Positions 60,300-64,000 of a stretch of 64,000 bases of DNA are shown piece after piece. The position numbers and the translations under genes are program-made. Within the stretch, counting starts at the first letter, position 1, and the number at the start of each line of letters is the position of its first letter. Source of the DNA: Aspidiotus rigidus (taxonomy: Eukaryota > Arthropoda > Insecta > Hemiptera > Diaspididae); assembly GCA_035079385.1 (NCBI GenBank), contig JAVHKY010000075.1:248001-312000 (forward strand). The letters run 5' to 3'. Under the pieces are notes generated by a model that was not told the origin of the DNA, made no database searches, and worked only from the letters and a program-made list of their open reading frames with translations.

Positions 60300-62450
60300 A
60301 TATGTTCGCTCCTAAGGTTCCCTCTTGTTAACTGATTGTTCTAATGATGTGTCTCAATGTAAGCCTCTTTTTTGAAAAATTTTTGGAAAAACTTGAGGCA
60401 CGAATTGAGTCTGAAAAGGTGCTGAAGGAAATTCTATCGTGAGGTTGTTAAGTTTTTAGATTATGACAAAAAAAGGATATATAATTCCGTTCATTATTCG
60501 CTGAGCAAATCTCTGGGTTTGTTAATGTCCAGTTATTTTTTTCTTTCTATCACACAATAAAATGCGTTCTAAATAAGATACGAGAGAGACTTTCAATTAG
60601 AAATGAATTCTAGCAAGTTCGTGCACTTTCTTTGAAAGTTTGCGGTTTTATATAATTATCTTCAAGACTCACCGCGAGACCCATTCTCATTGATAATTCA
60701 GCACTTGACGAAGAAATTGTTTTAAGATTATTGTTCTACAGCGTTAATTGGTCAAGGTGTACCACCATTTATTTCTAGGTTTATAGTCGCCTGACGCTTA
60801 TTTTTTTCTGGTCCATTTCTAGCTTCTCGATACACAATTACGCACCAGTATGAGTCGAACGTTTTTTTTTTTTTTTTTTCAATCGAGGGTGTGGGCTCAG
60901 TTTTATGGATATAGTTTCTAGCTAACCTTGAGGAAATATAGTGTTTCTAGTTTCTTACGCGCGTGTGTACTTGTAATTCATGTGTGTACAAAATGTAAGT
61001 ACTTCCCTCCGCTTCAATGAAGCTGCTTCGTGCTATCATTGCTGCCTGTTTAAATTTTGCTCTTTGAATTGGTACATATAAACAGGAAAGCATTTGAATT
61101 GTGATCGAAACTTTAAAATATTGTTGATGAATACTCGCTTCTTGGTGTTGGACTTGATTGTTTCTTGGAAAGTACCTACACATATGATGCTGCGTATTTC
61201 CATGCCCAAATTTAATCTCTGAATTCTGTTTCACGAGAATCTTGTTTTCAAGTTTTATACCAATTCAAGATCACAATTGACTGTGTGCAGAGAATTCTCT
61301 AGGAGTCGTGATGATCATGAGTCATCTGGGACGAGAAAAATTGTTTTTAGTCTTGCAGTATGCTATCACTACACCTTCTAAGCTTTTGTGAGTAAATTTT
61401 GAAAAGGTTCTCTTCACTGTCTAATTTTTTTAATGGTACTACAAAGGAAAATAGAACATAGCATATTGATAAAAGTCGCACTAAACTACAGTGGCAAAAG
61501 TTCCACTCTTCGCCACTCGCCTTACCTTCCTCTTCTTCTGATTAAGACTATCCGTGTTTCTAGACAATGGTAAAACCTAAGTCACTCGATGAAAGTATCT
61601 CCCAAACGTGCGGGTTTTTGGCTGTGTGCAAAAAATGAGACTGGTTTATTCTGAGAATTATCCCGAATTGGAAATTTACTTCCGTGTGGTAAATTCGCGG
61701 AGGATGCTGGCAAGTTACGTTTGATCGAGAAAGTATTGATGTGTATTCGGCCACCAATAACGTTCAAAGTTTCGCAAAACGTACTCGATTTTCGCATACA
61801 TTCCGATGTTTCCGATAAAATATCGGTATATTTCGGTATTTGTCGTACATTCATTGAAGAAATTTACGCTGAATATCTGTACACCGTATATTTTATGTGC
61901 ATGTTTTCGCGTTCGGAGGAGGAGGAGAACACGAGTGCGCGAGTGTGGAGGAAAGGTCAAAAGAGGGAAATGATGACTCAAAGCGAGGTTTGAAGATCGC
62001 CTATGGCATAAATGCAAGAAGAGATCTTTATTCGCATGATCGTTCGGTAGTGAGGTTATATGTGCCGCGAGAACCGCAGTGTAGCCGTTTAACAGGTTTG
62101 ACTGGTCACGTTCTTACAAACGTGTTACGACATACCATCATTTCGCTCGCTCTCCTGTTTAAAGTTAATGAAATGCTTTTAGTGTTCGCGGAGAATAGAT
62201 CCAATTTATTATATTACGCGTTCGTATGTGCGTAGGCCTTCGCAAACCGCGTGAAAACTAAAATCCGCTGACCATTTGTTTCGTTTTTTTCACGTTTTTC
62301 AGCCTCAGAATGACGACTTGAATGCTGGATAACGTTGGGGTGACATGCTTCGAGTACGAATGTGTCTTCAGATCACGGGGAAGAATTCCTGACGTCGTTC
62401 AGAAGCGACTATGAATTATTCCGAGAAGTTATCGTAAATCATACGAAAAG
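60300..62450. other. Upstream region of the gene starting at 62451
   Basis: 60300-61850 shows no gene or clear repeat apart from a T18 run near 60863. 61900-62450 is richer in CpG and in GAGGAGGAG-type purine sequence and plausibly includes the promoter and 5' UTR of the next gene. No TATA box could be assigned. Confidence 0.45.
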
Positions 62451-62571
62451 ATGTCTTCGATTTGGGCTCGTGCGGCGCACAATGTTGTATCCTCGGGTCC
62501 AGTAACGGTAACGTCCATCAATGTTGAAGATGTACCGAGTACGAACGATGAAAACATTATCACTCACAGAG
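62451..62571 (+). CDS. Probable first coding exon of an unidentified gene
   Basis: ATG at 62451 is the first after an in-frame TGA (62412). It opens 40 codons plus one base: MSSIWARAAHNVVSSGPVTV, then TSINVEDVP and DENIITHR. The exon ends at AGAG|GTAGGT (donor at 62572), leaving phase 1. I do not recognise the protein; the N-terminus has no obvious signal peptide or membrane segment. Following exons were not found within the remaining 1.4 kb, so a long first intron is inferred. Composition and donor quality support a real exon. Confidence 0.5.
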
Positions 62572-63480
62572 GTAGGTTCCACATCATGGTCTTGATTTAC
62601 TTAAAATGTAGCTAGTTACGTTCGTTTGTATATTTCGTCGAGCAAAAAATTGAAACCTTCTTTGAAACCCTGCTCAATAATTTTCACATCGATGAGTACG
62701 AGTCAATATTCTTCGAGTACCTATAAAACCAAGTTCGACGTGGCCGTATAACCGTTTTGCGCTAACGGTTTCGAGAATGTATTTGCCCGAAGACGGCTAT
62801 CGTCTTCTTCGTTGATTACATTTTCACGAATATGAAGACGTTATCCGCGTTGTTGTTGCGAGTAATTTTCTAAAATTTCATCCACGTCATCGTAATTCGT
62901 TTGAACCGTGAGAAAAAATTAGTGAATACACCAACCTTCATGTGAGATAATGTGTGAGGAGCACAGGGCTGTAATGCACGGTCCAAAAATATGTAAGGAC
63001 GTAAGAGGGAGAAGTTGCTACTCGCCGTTTACGACATGTTTCGTAAAATTTCGCTCTCTTCCATTTTCTCGTTTTACAGTTCTTGGTTTGTAATATACTA
63101 TTGAATGCAAGTTTTCTTTGGAAAGTTTGAGGAAAAGTAATGAAATCGGAACAGAGGCGTGGCTAAGATTTGAGGAAGGTTTGAAATTAATGTTCCCCCC
63201 CCCCCTGGAGTCATAAGGGGGACTCCCCTGGCCATGGCACTTAATCGCCATCTTATATAAATGATAAGGCACTACTTCGTTGTCCACCTACGTCGACGAC
63301 CATCCCTAGTCAATTAGATTTGAAGCCTACTTTTCGCTATGACCAAAAATAAACACAAAATTGACAAACGTGAAAGACGAATACTCCGACGTGGAGTAAA
63401 ACATGCAAACCGCAGAAAAATAAAAGACGACGAGCGCTTTCGGTTAAATAACCATCTTCAAGCCTGAAATGAAAGCAACT
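62572..63480. other. Likely intron, no features
   Basis: AT-rich sequence after the donor at 62572. A C10 run lies near 63196. Nothing else was recognised before the Penelope-like copy. Confidence 0.4.
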
Positions 63481-63506
63481 GACGAACAAAAGAGAAAAAC
63501 GAGGTA

Positions 63507-64000
63507 CTAAGATCGTCCAAACGAGAAATCACGGTGTGAGTCATAAATAAGTTCGATCAGGCCATCTTCCGGAATGTACGAATTGAGTACAGTGATACCG
63601 TCAGTGTTGAGATGACGAATTATCTCTATATTCTCGAGGGCGATACGCTTACGGTAGGAATTCTCCTTATGGAGGAGCTTTTCGGATCCCTCGCGGAAGC
63701 TGTGGCCACTGTTTATTAAGTGATCGGCGAAAGCTGACTCCCCCAAGTGTCCTTTCTTCCAAGACTTCAGGTGCTCAGCCACTCTAACTTTCATTTGGCG
63801 GCTGGTCTCACCAATATAAAAGCCTCCACAATCCTCACACTCCAACTTATACACACCACTCCTCTCATCGACAGGTATGGAGTCCTTCAGTCTCACAAAC
63901 AACCTCTTGACTGTGGTAGGGTTGTAAAACGCGGGTCTGAAGCCAGACGGGCGAAGGGCCCGACCTAATTGCGAGGAGAACTTCCCCAGGAAAGGGAGAC
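63507..64000 (-). mobile_element. Penelope-like retroelement (family 2), 3' part; continues off the window
   Basis: Frame 63902-63507 encodes the GIY-YIG nuclease: GVYKLECEDCGGFYIGETSR, AEHLKSWKK, GESAFADHLINSGHSF, then ALENIEIIRHLNTDG. Clearly the same family as the copy at 21.3-23.0 kb, including the segment GESAFADHLI. The upstream linker appears in another frame (63903-64000), so at least one frameshift is present. The RT part lies beyond the right edge. If the exon at 62451 is real, this copy sits in its first intron, antisense. Confidence 0.9.

Overview
This is AT-rich eukaryotic DNA from an animal, most likely an insect. Both recognisable host genes have many short exons and standard GT-AG introns. 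The rest is typical arthropod repeat content: Penelope-like elements, RTE, R1, I-like and CR1/Jockey-like LINEs, a Ty3/gypsy-type element and short foldback elements. The species cannot be named from the sequence, and no rRNA, tRNA or CRISPR was seen.

The gene-rich part is the first 8.8 kb. A 16-exon gene on the minus strand (4994 to beyond base 1) encodes PHRF1, a nuclear RING plus PHD finger protein; its 3' end lies outside the window. Divergent to it, a six-exon gene on the plus strand (6486-8778) encodes the mitochondrial large-subunit ribosomal protein L19, about 310 aa and complete. Their shared upstream region holds a 20-bp palindrome made of two AP-1-type sites and a 377-bp MITE. Splice phases agree across every junction reconstructed in both genes.

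From 8.8 kb to 62.4 kb the window is almost entirely repeats. In order: small foldback elements; a Penelope-like fragment broken by a 73-bp duplication (14.0-15.3 kb); an RNase H-bearing LINE (17.8-19.4 kb); a second Penelope-like element (21.3-23.0 kb); a 1340-bp solo LTR with a CCGCGG-rich satellite, inserted in an older repeat whose empty paralogue survives at 39.3 kb; an RTE fragment between two 138-bp direct repeats (29.8-31.3 kb); a cluster of foldback repeats; a nested inverted repeat (34.1-39.4 kb) with a remnant of a CXC-type protein; a young 2.25-kb LTR element with apparently identical 182-bp LTRs (41.7-43.9 kb); a TAA-flanked MITE; an R1-like LINE (50.4-52.0 kb); a Penelope fragment (55.4-56.1 kb); an RTE tail with a 17-bp target duplication (57.8-58.1 kb); and a CR1/Jockey-like LINE (58.5-60.3 kb).

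Two further coding candidates are a serine-rich acidic ORF at 46744 and a likely first coding exon at 62451-62571 of a gene that runs off the right side, with a third Penelope-like copy (63507 onward) probably in its first intron. I found no new enzymatic system. The most informative signals are in how elements inserted: unusually long direct repeats around LINEs, a solo LTR proven by its empty site, and nested inverted repeats.
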